Shown here piece after piece: positions 24,729 through 32,876 of a stretch of DNA of 43,076 bases. The notes under the pieces were generated by a model, which had not been told where the DNA came from, did not search any database, and saw only the letters and a list, made by a program, of their open reading frames with translations. Numbering within the stretch: the first letter of the stretch is position 1; each line of letters opens with the position of its first letter. The position numbers and the translations under genes were made by a program. Source of the DNA: Bauldia sp. (GTDB taxonomy: Bacteria; Pseudomonadota; Alphaproteobacteria; Rhizobiales; Kaistiaceae); contig JAGRKZ010000150.1 of NCBI GenBank assembly GCA_020442065.1, positions 1 to 43,076 on the forward strand. The letters run 5' to 3'.

Positions 24729-24874
24729 TTCTCGCCGGGTCGTCGGGGCATGACGGCGGCATCGGTCACCGCGGGCGGCGCGAGTCTTGCTCGGAGCGGA
24801 GGAACCGGGCGGCGAATGGCTGGCGGCGTGAGCAATCGGGGCGGCGAAGCGGTCGCGCCATAAGGACGGTCGGG

Positions 24875-25813
24875 GTGAGCATGGCGCAGGCAGTTGCTGC
24901 ACACGGGTACGGGCGGGCCACTTCGATCCGTCAGGGATTGGCCCCTTGGGTCTTCCTCCTTCCGACACTGATCTTCTTCATCGGCTACCAGATTTACCCG
25001 ATCGTCAGGGTCATCTGGATCAGCTTCACCAACTACGAGTTTCTTTCGAACGAGCCCGCCGACTGGGTCGGCTTCGCCAACTACATCGAGGCGATCAACG
25101 ACCCCCTGATGTGGCAGAGCCTCTGGCGTGCCGCGCTGTTCACCATCATGTTCCTGCCCGGCACGATCATCTTTCCACTGCTGCTGGCGGTGCTGATCGA
25201 CCGCGTCACCCAGCCGCGGATTGCCACCGTCTATCGCGTCATCCTGCTGATTCCGGCAGTCATCCCAAGCACGCTGGTCTTCGTGCTGTGGAAGTGGATG
25301 TACAACTATCAGGTCGGGCCGATTAACCACTTCCTGGTCGACGTGCTCGGCCTCTTCACCGTCTACGATGCCCCGCAGTGGCTCGGCGGCACCTCCCTCA
25401 CCCTGCCCGCAATCGCCATCATGGAAGTGTGGTGGGGGCTTGGCTACCACACGATCTTCTTCCTCGCCGGCCTTGCCGCCATTCCCAAGGATCTGCCCGA
25501 GGCGGCGCGGATCGACGGCGCGAATGAGTGGCAGATGTTCTGGCACGTCATCTTGCCGCGGCTTGCGCCGATCATGATGATCCTGGTCGTGCTGCGCTTC
25601 GGCACGGCGATGGCGGTTATCGACGAGTACCTGATCTTCGGCGGCTTCAACCGCGAAACGCCGACATACACCTGGACGATCTTCATGTACGACCAGGCGT
25701 TCAAGCTCGGCCTCTGGCGTCAGGGCTTCGCTGCGGCAATCGGAATGGTCGGCGCAGTCGCGATGGTGTTCGTAATGATCTTCCTCCTCCGTATCTTCCG
25801 CTCGAGGGACTAG
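24875..25813 (+). CDS. Sugar ABC transporter permease 1 (CUT1, MalF/UgpA-like)
   Basis: A 312-residue inner-membrane protein with six helices. The EAA loop EAARIDGANEWQMFWHVILPRLAP (about 208-231) contacts the ATPase. Helix 1 begins APWVFLLPTLIFFIGYQIYPIVRVIWISFTNYE, the MalF-type start. I use the GTG at 24875, which has AAGGA eight bases upstream; an ATG six bases on would also work. It lies two bases before the second permease gene. The binding protein is encoded about 195 bp upstream in the same orientation. Confidence 0.9.
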   Translation: MSMAQAVAAHGYGRATSIRQGLAPWVFLLPTLIFFIGYQIYPIVRVIWISFTNYEFLSNEPADWVGFANYIEAINDPLMWQSLWRAALFTIMFLPGTIIFPLLLAVLIDRVTQPRIATVYRVILLIPAVIPSTLVFVLWKWMYNYQVGPINHFLVDVLGLFTVYDAPQWLGGTSLTLPAIAIMEVWWGLGYHTIFFLAGLAAIPKDLPEAARIDGANEWQMFWHVILPRLAPIMMILVVLRFGTAMAVIDEYLIFGGFNRETPTYTWTIFMYDQAFKLGLWRQGFAAAIGMVGAVAMVFVMIFLLRIFRSRD

Positions 25814-25815
25814 CC

Positions 25816-26721
25816 ATGAGCGTTCAGGCTATCGACCAGCCGACCTTTCGACCGGGCGAGATCGCTGAGACCGGGGACCCTCGCGGCTGGTTCGAGCGTA
25901 ATCGCGGTGCGGTCGTGCGCCACGCGGTGATCAACTTCTTCATGATCGTCATCCTGGCGCCGCTCGCCTGGGTGCTGATCATGTCGATCAAGTCCCGGCC
26001 AGACTCGATGCGCGGCGACTTCTGGCCGCGGAAGTTCGACTTCACCCACTATGGCTACGTGTTCGAGAAGATCGACACGCTGCCGGTCAACCTCTTCAAC
26101 AGCATCTACGTGACCATGGCCACGGTGTTCCTGACGGCCACGTGCGCCGTACTCGCCGGCTATGCGCTCGTCCACATGAAGGCCCGCGGGATGGGCATCA
26201 TTATCGCCGTCCTTCTGGTCTCCCTCTACCTGCCAATCCGCGTCGTCTCGATCATCTCGATTTACGAGATTCAGAGCTTCCTCAACCTCATCAATTCCAC
26301 CTCCGGCCTGATCCTCCCCTACGTGACGCTGAACCTTGCGATCAGCGTCCTGATCATGCGCTCGATGTTCCAGCTCGTGCCGCACCAGATGATCGAGGCC
26401 GCCAGGATGGACGGCGCCGGGCACTGGCGCATCCTGTGGTCCATCGGCCTGCCGCTGGTGCGCAATGGCCTTGTCGTCATCTTCATCGTCAACTTCGTCA
26501 CGGCCTGGGGCGAATACCTGCTCTGCTCGACGCTCACCAACGACCAGGACGTTCGCACCATGCCGGTCGTGCTGGCTGCCGCCCAGGGCGGGCTGGGCCA
26601 GTGGACTTGGCCAGCGCTGGCTGCGGTCTATGTGCTCGTCGTCGCGCCCGGCATCATCGCCTTCGCCTTCGCCCAGAAGCTGTTCTTCAAGGGCCTTGCC
26701 GAGGGTGTGGTGAAGGGCTGA
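25816..26721 (+). CDS. Sugar ABC transporter permease 2 (CUT1, MalG/UgpE-like)
   Basis: A 301-residue inner-membrane protein with six helices and a MalG-type EAA loop, EAARMDGAGHWRILWSIGLPLVRNG (about 195-219). ILAPLAWVLIMSIKSRPDSM is the usual first periplasmic segment, and the C-terminus ends FFKGLAEGVVKG, common in this subfamily. It starts two bases after the first permease. No ATPase gene follows: the next 131 bp are empty and the next gene is convergent. The importer must therefore borrow an ATPase (MsmX/UgpC type) encoded elsewhere. Confidence 0.92.
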   Translation: MSVQAIDQPTFRPGEIAETGDPRGWFERNRGAVVRHAVINFFMIVILAPLAWVLIMSIKSRPDSMRGDFWPRKFDFTHYGYVFEKIDTLPVNLFNSIYVTMATVFLTATCAVLAGYALVHMKARGMGIIIAVLLVSLYLPIRVVSIISIYEIQSFLNLINSTSGLILPYVTLNLAISVLIMRSMFQLVPHQMIEAARMDGAGHWRILWSIGLPLVRNGLVVIFIVNFVTAWGEYLLCSTLTNDQDVRTMPVVLAAAQGGLGQWTWPALAAVYVLVVAPGIIAFAFAQKLFFKGLAEGVVKG

Positions 26722-26852
26722 GCGGCATTCGCCTTCGGCCAGGCCTCGGCCCGCCGCACGGTGGCGGGACCACCTTCATAGCCGCCCGGGTACTTGCGAC
26801 TGCGGCCGTTGACCGGAAGGTCGCGGCCGGCTGCGCCGGCCGCCAGCCCAGC

Positions 26853-27656
26853 TCAGTTCTGCGTCCGATCTGGTCCTGAATCGGCGTCGGATGTGGTCAC
26901 TCCTGGCGCGCTTTGCGGCCGGTAGTCGTCGCTGCCCCAGTGGACCAGCCTCCTGACCGGCGCGCCTTCGGCCGAACCGCCGAGCCCGTAGTGCCGGGCG
27001 AGGGCGACGAGCGCCAGGCGCAGCACGAGTTTGGCTGATCGGGCGGGCCAGGCGCGTTCTCGCTCGATCTCCTCGATGCCCTTGAGGAAGCAGCAGACAT
27101 CGATGAGAAGCCCTGCAAAGTCCGGTCCGACGCCTCGCAGCGCCCGGTCGACGCGCTGCCGGGCCGCGACGATCGCTTCGTTCATCTCCGCCATGCCGCC
27201 GGCATCGCCACGACCGCGGCGTCCCCCTGCGATGGACCAGTTCGACGTGACCCTCGGCATCATCCGCCCGGTGGTGAAGTCGCGCCGAAGCCGCTCGCCG
27301 GCCTCGAATTCGGCCGTGCCGATCAGCGGTTCGCCATTCCTGCTCCGGGCACGGCGGAGCCGTGTCAGGGGGCTTTCGTCCTCGTTCCTCGTGACGCTCA
27401 CCCGGCCAAGCAGCGGATCGTCGATGCCGACGCGGGCTCGGACCTGATGCTGGACGGCAAAGCCATCGGCCCCGGCGAGATGGCGGCGGAGCGCGGAGAG
27501 CCCGAGCCGGGTGGGGATCAGCCGCTCCCCGTCGCGCTCGATCAGGCCGTCGCGAAGGAGTTGCGCCACCGCCGCTGCGTCGGCTTCGGGCGGGCGACCG
27601 GTCCCGGCCGCAACGCGCCGCAGCAGGCGGAGCGCGCCGCGATCGCGCTCAGCCAC
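26853..27656 (-). CDS. DUF6456 domain protein
   Basis: A 267-residue protein. The N-terminal part (about 1-70) looks like a winged-helix or MarR-like segment: LLRDGLIERDGERLIPTRLGLSALRRHLAG. The core at about 90-235 has ESPLTRLRRAR, EFEAGERLRRDFTTGRMMPRVTSNWS and DVCCFLKGIEEIERERAWPARSAKLVLRLALVALARHYG, the DUF6456 pattern of alphaproteobacteria. I place the start at GTG 27656, which overlaps the stop of the DnaA-like gene by eight bases; the frame continues far upstream but only as a shadow. The function is unknown; the tight coupling suggests a partner or co-regulator of the DnaA-like protein. Confidence 0.8.
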   Translation of the reverse strand: MAERDRGALRLLRRVAAGTGRPPEADAAAVAQLLRDGLIERDGERLIPTRLGLSALRRHLAGADGFAVQHQVRARVGIDDPLLGRVSVTRNEDESPLTRLRRARSRNGEPLIGTAEFEAGERLRRDFTTGRMMPRVTSNWSIAGGRRGRGDAGGMAEMNEAIVAARQRVDRALRGVGPDFAGLLIDVCCFLKGIEEIERERAWPARSAKLVLRLALVALARHYGLGGSAEGAPVRRLVHWGSDDYRPQSAPGVTTSDADSGPDRTQN

Positions 27657-28062
27657 CGACGGCCCCCTTGCGCGGAAACAGCGAGAGGTCAAACGAGACC
27701 TCGAGCGCCCGTTCGAGACACTCGAGCAGCGCGTCGACTCGCGGGTCCTCGCGCCGGTCCTCGATCCGTCTGCACGCATGCCGCACGGTCGTCCGGTCGC
27801 GACCGAATATTCGGCCGGTTCGCGCCAGCGATATCCCGAGCCGGGTGTGTGCGAGATACATCGCCACCTGACGCGCAAATGAGATATCGGCCGAGCAGCG
27901 CCGGACCGACCACATCGCATCTGCCCTGATCCCGAATGCCGCCGCGACCAGCGCCGCCAACGCTGGGCCAGTTGGGTCGCCACCGCCTCCCTCTCCGCCG
28001 CCACCCGACACCGCGGCAACCAGTGCCGGGCCGCGCACTACGGCACTCACTCGATTCAGCAT
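27649..28062 (-). CDS. DnaA domain IV-like DNA-binding protein
   Basis: A 137-residue protein. Residues 1-35 are Gly/Ala-rich. The rest contains RQVAMYLAHTRLGISLARTG, IFGRDRTTVRHACRRIEDRRED (about 65-105), closely following the C-terminal domain of DnaA, in which RDRTTV-like residues in the second helix read the DnaA box. There is no AAA+ ATPase, so it cannot open origins; it may compete for or mark DnaA boxes, or be a plain regulator. It overlaps the DUF6456 gene downstream. A 16-bp palindrome lies 25 bases upstream, a possible autoregulatory site. Confidence 0.85.
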   Translation of the reverse strand: MLNRVSAVVRGPALVAAVSGGGGEGGGGDPTGPALAALVAAAFGIRADAMWSVRRCSADISFARQVAMYLAHTRLGISLARTGRIFGRDRTTVRHACRRIEDRREDPRVDALLECLERALEVSFDLSLFPRKGAVGG

Positions 28063-28086
28063 TGCACGCCTCCCGCTACTCGGAAC

Positions 28087-28102
28087 TAGGATTATTATCC
28101 TA
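28087..28102. promoter_or_regulatory. 16-bp palindrome TAGGAT-N4-ATCCTA upstream of the DnaA-like gene
   Basis: Perfect 6-bp arms with an AT centre (TATT) stand out in GC-rich DNA. The site lies between the DnaA-like gene start at 28062 and the divergent gene at 28256, likely within or next to the promoter of the former. It does not match a DnaA box (TTATCCACA) except for a shared TATCC core. Confidence 0.4.
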
Positions 28103-28255
28103 TCTTAGTCACCGTGCGCGCGGGAGGGGATAAGTTTCCTCGATTCCTCTGCGGGTTGTCGCGCGGCCATGTGGGGATAGGCCTGCAACCAATCCCCGTG
28201 CGGCAGCGCGGCCCGATGCTGGCGCCTCCTAGAGACGCGAGCGAGAGGTGTAGAC

Positions 28256-28579
28256 GTGCCGACAAGGACGGAAGAACTGACGATGCTGAACCATTTCCCG
28301 GGGCGCATGAGGCGACAGGCCCGGCAGAGCGTCGCCACGTCGATCACGGCGGGCATGGCCGACTACGATCGACGCCGTCATCTTGCCCGGCTCATTCCCG
28401 TCACGCCGGCGCTGATTGACGATCCCGGCACGGAGTCGCAACGCGAGATCATCGCGAAGCTGCGGCGTGCGCTACGGGCGGAGGCCAACCGCGGCAGATC
28501 AGGGCATTGGAGCTACGACCTCAACCGGCACATAGCCCTGAAACAGGCCTACGACGCCGAGAAGAGGCAGACCCGATAA
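28256..28579 (+). CDS. Conserved small basic protein, unknown function
   Basis: A cytoplasmic protein of 107 residues from the GTG at 28256 (GAGAGG upstream), or 98 from the ATG at 28283 (GGAAG upstream); the choice is open. It has 22 Arg or Lys residues and no membrane segment. The C-terminal part, LRRALRAEANRGRSGHWSYDLNRHIALKQAYDAE, looks conserved and I associate it loosely with small alphaproteobacterial proteins near DUF6456. It is divergent from the DnaA-like gene and ends four bases before a terminator shared with mucR. Confidence 0.65.
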   Translation: MPTRTEELTMLNHFPGRMRRQARQSVATSITAGMADYDRRRHLARLIPVTPALIDDPGTESQREIIAKLRRALRAEANRGRSGHWSYDLNRHIALKQAYDAEKRQTR

Positions 28580-28582
28580 AAA

Positions 28583-28611
28583 AGCGCCGGCCGCATCTGG
28601 CGGCCGGCGCT
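28583..28611. terminator. Bidirectional intrinsic terminator between the small basic gene and mucR
   Basis: A perfect 12-bp stem AGCGCCGGCCGC/GCGGCCGGCGCT with a 5-nt loop is followed on the minus strand by TTTTTTAT and on the plus strand by CTTCT. It lies four bases after the plus-strand stop and 25 bases after the mucR stop. The longest perfect terminator stem in the window, efficient mainly for mucR. Confidence 0.85.
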
Positions 28612-28635
28612 CTTCTGGAAGACTGTTCAGCGCCG

Positions 28636-29052
28636 CTATGAACGGCGTCGGCGCTGCTGGCCGAGGCCCATCTTCTTGGCCAAGGCAGAACGGGCGGCGG
28701 CGTAGTTGGGCGCCACCATCGGATAGTCTGCCGGCAGACCCCACTTCTCCCGGTATTCTTCGGGCGAGAGGTCATAATGCGTACGAAGATGCCGCTTCAG
28801 CGATTTGAACTTCTTGCCGTCTTCGAGGCAGACAATGTAGTCGGGGAAGACGGACTTCTTCGGGTTCACGGCAGGCTTCAACGGCTCCGGCTCAGCCTTG
28901 GTCACACCCTGCTGCGTGCTGCTCAGGGCGCGATGCACTTCCGAGATCAGGATTGGCAATTCAGCGGATGGCACTGAGTTGTTGCTGACATAGGCAGAGA
29001 CGATTTCTGCAGCCAGATCAATCAGGTCGGAACCAACGGTTTGATCGTTCAT
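28636..29052 (-). CDS. mucR: MucR/Ros family transcriptional regulator
   Basis: A 138-residue zinc-finger regulator of the Ros/MucR group, which are H-NS-like silencers and controllers of exopolysaccharide, motility and cell cycle genes in rhizobia and Brucella. The N-terminal helix region (about 1-50) oligomerises. The finger is at 71-92: [22 protein letters not shown], with Cys75, H88 and H92, but the second Cys of C-x2-C is Asp78. Family members with Asp or lacking zinc are known. [16 protein letters not shown] follows, as typical. The C-terminal tail is Arg-rich (GQQRRRRS). Its own promoter lies about 140 bp upstream. Confidence 0.93.
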   Translation of the reverse strand: MNDQTVGSDLIDLAAEIVSAYVSNNSVPSAELPILISEVHRALSSTQQGVTKAEPEPLKPAVNPKKSVFPDYIVCLEDGKKFKSLKRHLRTHYDLSPEEYREKWGLPADYPMVAPNYAAARSALAKKMGLGQQRRRRS

Positions 29053-29192
29053 GCTTACACCTTGCTATCGTTCGGTCGAGAACCCGGGCCCACAACCTCG
29101 GCGGCGACTTAATGTCTCTCGTTAGCCATCACCCCGACGAACCCGAAAGACTGGCGGATCGATTTCACGACCCGAATCCTTTGCTTGCCTCC

Positions 29193-29220
29193 TATATATA
29201 CCGCTTTTCGCAAAAACAAG
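29193..29220 (-). promoter_or_regulatory. mucR promoter with AT-rich core
   Basis: On the minus strand, CTTGTT (29215-29220) and TATATA (29193-29198) are spaced by 16 nt in an AT-rich island. The overlapping dyad GCGAAAAGCG and the TATATATA run fit the T-A steps that MucR itself binds, so autorepression is plausible. The implied leader is about 135 nt. Confidence 0.55.
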
Positions 29221-29559
29221 AGTAATTGCACCTGAGCGATCCAAGTGAAGATGCTGTCTCAATCACCAAGGCTGCGGCAAAAACGAGTACAAGTCCTGCG
29301 TTCGCTTGGGTTCTGCGGCCTTGGGCCGCTTTGCATTCACAGCGGCGACAGAATGTCGCCCGTCTTGCACGGCGACTAGTGGAGCGAGATTAGAATTCGA
29401 CCCCCCGCCCGCCTGAAATTTGGTGTGAAATATCGGATTCGAGATGTCCACGCGTTTGACGGATTTGCTTGGGTCTTGCCGGGAATTTCGGGGCCTGTCG
29501 TCACCGTGGCGAGTGCCGGCACCCGTCCGCTGGCTCCACGCGAAACGATGGCGAAGTCC
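29221..29559. other. Intergenic stretch between the mucR promoter and the third D-like gene
   Basis: No convincing gene in 339 bases. A small hairpin GCGGCC-TTG-GGCCGC at 29315-29329, followed by TTTGC, could end a short plus-strand transcript, but no promoter for one was found. A GTGCCGGCAC palindrome lies near 29515. The frames here lack RBS sites and typical third-position GC. Confidence 0.4.
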
Positions 29560-31260
29560 TCACAAGTAGTAGAAGACCAGATACGCTCCCAGCAGGAAGA
29601 CGGCCCAAAGCGCCATGCTTCCGGTCGGCCAGGCCCGTGCGAGAACGCCCCGCGGGCCGTGGTGACGATAGATCGTGCGGATGATTCTCTCGGCGCCCTG
29701 ATAGCCGCGCTGCACGATCGTCTCGCGCGCCCGGGCCGAACCGCCATCGAGCCGCCGGTAGACACGCGGCCCCAGCCACCGCCACAGCCAGTCGACGTCG
29801 AGCGTCGTGGTGTGTGCGGGAGTCAGCCAGCGGCGCAGCGCCATGAAGCCGAGGCCGGCAAAGACAAGGAGCTGCAGCTGGGCGACGACGTGGCTGAAAC
29901 TATAGGGATTTTCGCCGGCCGGCGTCGGCAGCAGGCTGTAGAACGCCGAGGGAAACAGGCCGATCGCGACCGAGACCACGGCGAGCAGCACCATCGCCCA
30001 CTGCATGCTCACGGGTGGATCGGACGCCGCCACGCCGGCATCACGACCGAAGAACACCGTCCACGGCAGCCGCCACCCGGCATGCAGCACCGCTGCCGCC
30101 GATCCTGCCGTGACGACGAACCACGCGACGGCACCACCGCTGGCGGCGATCGAATCCGAGATCAGTGCCTTGGCGACATAGCCGGACGTGAGCGGGAAAG
30201 CCGCGATCGACAGGGCGCCGACCAGAGTGCAGACGGTCGTGACCGGCATCGCCCGATAGAGGCCGCCGAGGTCGCCGCAGTCCTGCTTGCCGGTGACGTA
30301 GAAGACGGCGCCCGCGCCCATGAACAGCAGGGCCTGGTAGATGATGCCTGCGACCGCGTGGGCCGCAGCGCCGTTGATCGCGAGGTCGGACCCGACCCCT
30401 GTCGCGGTCAGCATGAATCCGAGCTGGGCCACCAGCGAGTAGGCGACGATGCGCCGGATATTGCTCTCGCGGGCGGCATAGAGAGAGGCGTAGACGATTG
30501 TCGCGAGGCCCGCGACCACAAGGATATCCGCCCCGGCAAAGGTCCGGATGAGGGCAAGCACCGCGGCCTTGGTGGTGAAGGCGGACAGGAACACGGTGCC
30601 TGACCAGCTCGCCGCCGGATAGGCATCCGGCAGCCAGGCGGAGATCGGCCAGGCCGCGACATTGACGAGGAAGCCCAGAAGAATCAGCCAGGTGGCGGGC
30701 GAATCGAGGGTGAGCGGACCAATCGCAACCGTCCCGGTCGCAGCGACGTGACCGGCAATGCCCGCCATCAGCAGCACACCGCCGAGCAAGTGGATGACGA
30801 TGTAGCGCTGGCCGGCGCCCCGCGCCTTCGGCCCGCCCATCCAGACGATCACCGCGGCAAGCACCGCCATCGCCTCCCAGAAGACGAAGAGCGTCAGAAA
30901 GTCGGCGGCGAAAGCGACGCCAATGGCGCCGCCGGCATAGAGATAGGCGACCGGGCTCTCGGTCCTGCGCTCCTGGCGAATGGCGAAAAGCCCGGCGGCG
31001 AGAGCAACGACGGCGAAGGCCGAGGCGAACAGCCGGGCAAGGGGGTCCGAATCGAAGGGGACGAGTTGGTAGCCGAGCCAGGCAACCGGCTGCGACGGGC
31101 CCTCCGGCAGCAGCCAGACGAGCGCCAGCACGACCAGCGGCCCGGCGATCACCATGGCCGCCCGGGCCACACCGCGGAGCGGCAGCATGGCAAGGCCGCA
31201 GACCATCATCACGAAGCCGGGGAGCAGCAGGTAGCCCGGCCCGGCGAGGCTAACGGTCAT
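29560..31260 (-). CDS. Third antiporter-like subunit, MrpD/NuoL type (proton-conducting membrane protein)
   Basis: A 566-residue, roughly 14-helix protein of the NuoL/M/N-MrpD superfamily. The TM5 glutamate is present (FLTLFVFWEAMAVLAA), as is the later lysine in LSAFTTKAAVLALIR. The TM7 lysine found five residues before the P-x-x-x-W-L-P motif in the other two copies here is Asn in this one (LVNVAAWPISAWLP). A charged C-terminal region, TTTLDVDWLWRWLGPRVYRR and onward, ends in one more helix. Start ATG at 31260 overlaps the 85-residue gene upstream by 11 bases. It is separated from the main Mrp operon by a plus-strand GFA gene and a PGPGW gene. Confidence 0.85.
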   Translation of the reverse strand: MTVSLAGPGYLLLPGFVMMVCGLAMLPLRGVARAAMVIAGPLVVLALVWLLPEGPSQPVAWLGYQLVPFDSDPLARLFASAFAVVALAAGLFAIRQERRTESPVAYLYAGGAIGVAFAADFLTLFVFWEAMAVLAAVIVWMGGPKARGAGQRYIVIHLLGGVLLMAGIAGHVAATGTVAIGPLTLDSPATWLILLGFLVNVAAWPISAWLPDAYPAASWSGTVFLSAFTTKAAVLALIRTFAGADILVVAGLATIVYASLYAARESNIRRIVAYSLVAQLGFMLTATGVGSDLAINGAAAHAVAGIIYQALLFMGAGAVFYVTGKQDCGDLGGLYRAMPVTTVCTLVGALSIAAFPLTSGYVAKALISDSIAASGGAVAWFVVTAGSAAAVLHAGWRLPWTVFFGRDAGVAASDPPVSMQWAMVLLAVVSVAIGLFPSAFYSLLPTPAGENPYSFSHVVAQLQLLVFAGLGFMALRRWLTPAHTTTLDVDWLWRWLGPRVYRRLDGGSARARETIVQRGYQGAERIIRTIYRHHGPRGVLARAWPTGSMALWAVFLLGAYLVFYYL

Positions 31261-31507
31261 AATAGTCTTCCGGCCGGGCAAGGAGCGCGCCGAGCAACCG
31301 CGAGAGGATGGTCAGGGCAATTGCGACAAGGAGCCCGTACCAGGCGTAGAATCCGATCGAGCCATCGACACCGAACTTGCCATGGTGGTCGATGAGAAGG
31401 TCGACAGCCAATGTCGCCGCCGCGATGACCACGAACACGATCCACACCGCTCTGGCGCCGGCGAACCGGGCCGCATTTCGATCGTGGCTATCCTTCGACG
31501 CGGGCAT
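31250..31507 (-). CDS. Small two-helix membrane protein coupled to the D-like subunit
   Basis: 85 residues, starting at the ATG at 31507 five bases after GAAGGAG. Two helices are clear: RAVWIVFVVIAAATLAVDLLI (about 19-39) and SIGFYAWYGLLVAIALTILSRLLGALL (about 49-75). The C-terminus ends ARPEDYYDR, and its stop overlaps the start of the large D-like subunit, so the two are coupled. Function unknown. Small hydrophobic subunits are common in Mrp and complex I relatives, so it is probably an accessory of the D-like protein. Confidence 0.75.
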   Translation of the reverse strand: MPASKDSHDRNAARFAGARAVWIVFVVIAAATLAVDLLIDHHGKFGVDGSIGFYAWYGLLVAIALTILSRLLGALLARPEDYYDR

Positions 31508-31664
31508 CGCTACTCCTTCGGGGAAGAGGCAGGCGATAGTGTCCGCCACGATCACGGAGATCAAGCGGAACCGGGCGAATGCCAGACAGGAGACGCGATG
31601 TCGAAACCCTGCCCTTCCGTTCGACGGGAATAGAGAATCCAGCAGCGGTCGAGGGGCCTTTGAG

Positions 31665-32093
31665 ATGATCACCGGTCGATGCCATTGCGGCAGCGTGTCC
31701 TATGAATATCACGGCGAGCCGATATGGGCCGGCTTCTGCCATTGCCGAACGTGCCAGCGGCTGACGGGCTCGGGCCACTCCTGCTCCCTCGGGGCCGCCC
31801 GCGACCGCCTAGTCATCCGCGGCGAGACCCGCACCTACCCGGTTCCGCGGCCGGATGGCCCGCCGTCGGTTCGCCACTTCTGCCCGACCTGCGGCAGCCA
31901 GATCTTCGGCGAACCCGGCAGCCTGCCCGGCTTCATCTCGATCTACGCCGGTACCCTCGACGACCCCGACGTCTTCCAGCCGACCAACGCGATCTTCACG
32001 CGGTGCCGGCCGTCATGGGACCACATCAAGGGCGATCTCCAGGAGTTCGCCGGGCATCCGAGCGAGCCGGTCGCCGCCGCGCGGCCTCGCTGA
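31665..32093 (+). CDS. GFA family (Gfa-like, glutathione-dependent formaldehyde-activating) zinc protein
   Basis: A 142-residue protein with the GFA cysteine pattern: GRCHCGSVSYEY, FCHCRTCQRLTG (about residues 24-35) and HFCPTCGSQIFGEPGS (about 71-86) supply ligands for two zinc ions. Most GFA members are not true formaldehyde enzymes and have unknown roles. ATG at 31665 after GAGGGG. It is the only plus-strand gene in the antiporter region, interrupting the minus-strand run. Confidence 0.88.
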   Translation: MITGRCHCGSVSYEYHGEPIWAGFCHCRTCQRLTGSGHSCSLGAARDRLVIRGETRTYPVPRPDGPPSVRHFCPTCGSQIFGEPGSLPGFISIYAGTLDDPDVFQPTNAIFTRCRPSWDHIKGDLQEFAGHPSEPVAAARPR

Positions 32094-32139
32094 ACGCGTC
32101 CGAGGAGCCTCACAGACCGGGTAACCGGAGGGCGGCGAT

Positions 32140-32787
32140 CTACGGCTCGGTCGGGCTCGGCAGCGACACGGCGCCGGGTGCCGCCTGACTCCGCTGACCT
32201 TTGCGTTCCGCTCCCGGATGAGCCATGGCCGCTGCCCGATCGGAGGCCGCCTTTGACTTCCTGCGAGGTTTCGCCTTCGATTCAGCGCCGCCGGTCGTCT
32301 GACGCTGGCGCCGGCGCCGCTCGCGGTGCAATTTTCGGCGTTCGCGTTGCGCCTTGCGCTCCTTTCGCGCATCGCCCGGCAGCTTCCAGCCAAAACGGTT
32401 CGCGACGGCCCGGGTGAGGATGATGGCGACGTGGACGGGAAAGAGCAGGATGTCGAGGATCCGCTCGCGCCGCGACTCCGGCGGCTTGGGCACGAGGTGC
32501 GGCCGGCCGTTGGTCCGGCGGAGCGCCCTGCCCATCTCACCGCCGAGCCAACCCTCGCCTTTGACCAAGATGTCGTTCATCCAGTCCCACCGGCGGCGGT
32601 GGAGGCGCACCCAGCTCGCCGCCCGCCGGCTCGAGGTGATGATGAGCAACGCGGCGACAGCCAGGATCGGAATGCCGCCCGGGCCGGGCAGCGGCGCAAT
32701 GATGATGCCGATGGGAATCAGGATGATCCCGATCCAGAGATAGATCGCCTGCTTCCAAGGGCGCGGCGGCCGCTGCACGGTCTTCAT
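32140..32787 (-). CDS. PGPGW-type small membrane protein with basic tail
   Basis: A 215-residue protein starting at the ATG at 32787 two bases after GAAGGAG-TG. Two adjacent hydrophobic segments occupy about residues 14-50: AIYLWIGIILIPIGIIIAPLPGPGGIPILAVAALLII, with the P-G-P-G turn between them that marks the PGPGW family. A soluble region follows, with a further hydrophobic stretch (ILDILLFPVHVAIILTRAVA, about 113-132), and an Arg/Lys-rich tail of about 70 residues ends the protein. The function is unknown. It lies 90 bases after the antiporter operon, on the same strand. Confidence 0.75.
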   Translation of the reverse strand: MKTVQRPPRPWKQAIYLWIGIILIPIGIIIAPLPGPGGIPILAVAALLIITSSRRAASWVRLHRRRWDWMNDILVKGEGWLGGEMGRALRRTNGRPHLVPKPPESRRERILDILLFPVHVAIILTRAVANRFGWKLPGDARKERKAQRERRKLHRERRRRQRQTTGGAESKAKPRRKSKAASDRAAAMAHPGAERKGQRSQAAPGAVSLPSPTEP

Positions 32788-32876
32788 CACTCCTTCATGG
32801 CCGGCGCAGATCAACACCGGATGACAGTGGCGCTTTGGCGGCGGCACGCGAGCGGCGCCTCCGGCCGGCGATGGTA

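Noticed and set aside
23265-24968. A 567-codon minus-strand frame opposite the CUT1 binding protein
   Set aside because: It is antisense to a clear solute-binding protein and has no RBS or motif.
27657-28019. N-terminal extension of the DUF6456 protein to 388 residues
   Set aside because: The extension is an off-frame reading of the DnaA-like gene. The overlapping GTG at 27656 fits coupled translation.
29263-29451. A short minus-strand frame of 62 codons in the gap after the third D-like gene
   Set aside because: It has no RBS, ordinary composition for non-coding DNA and no visible motif.
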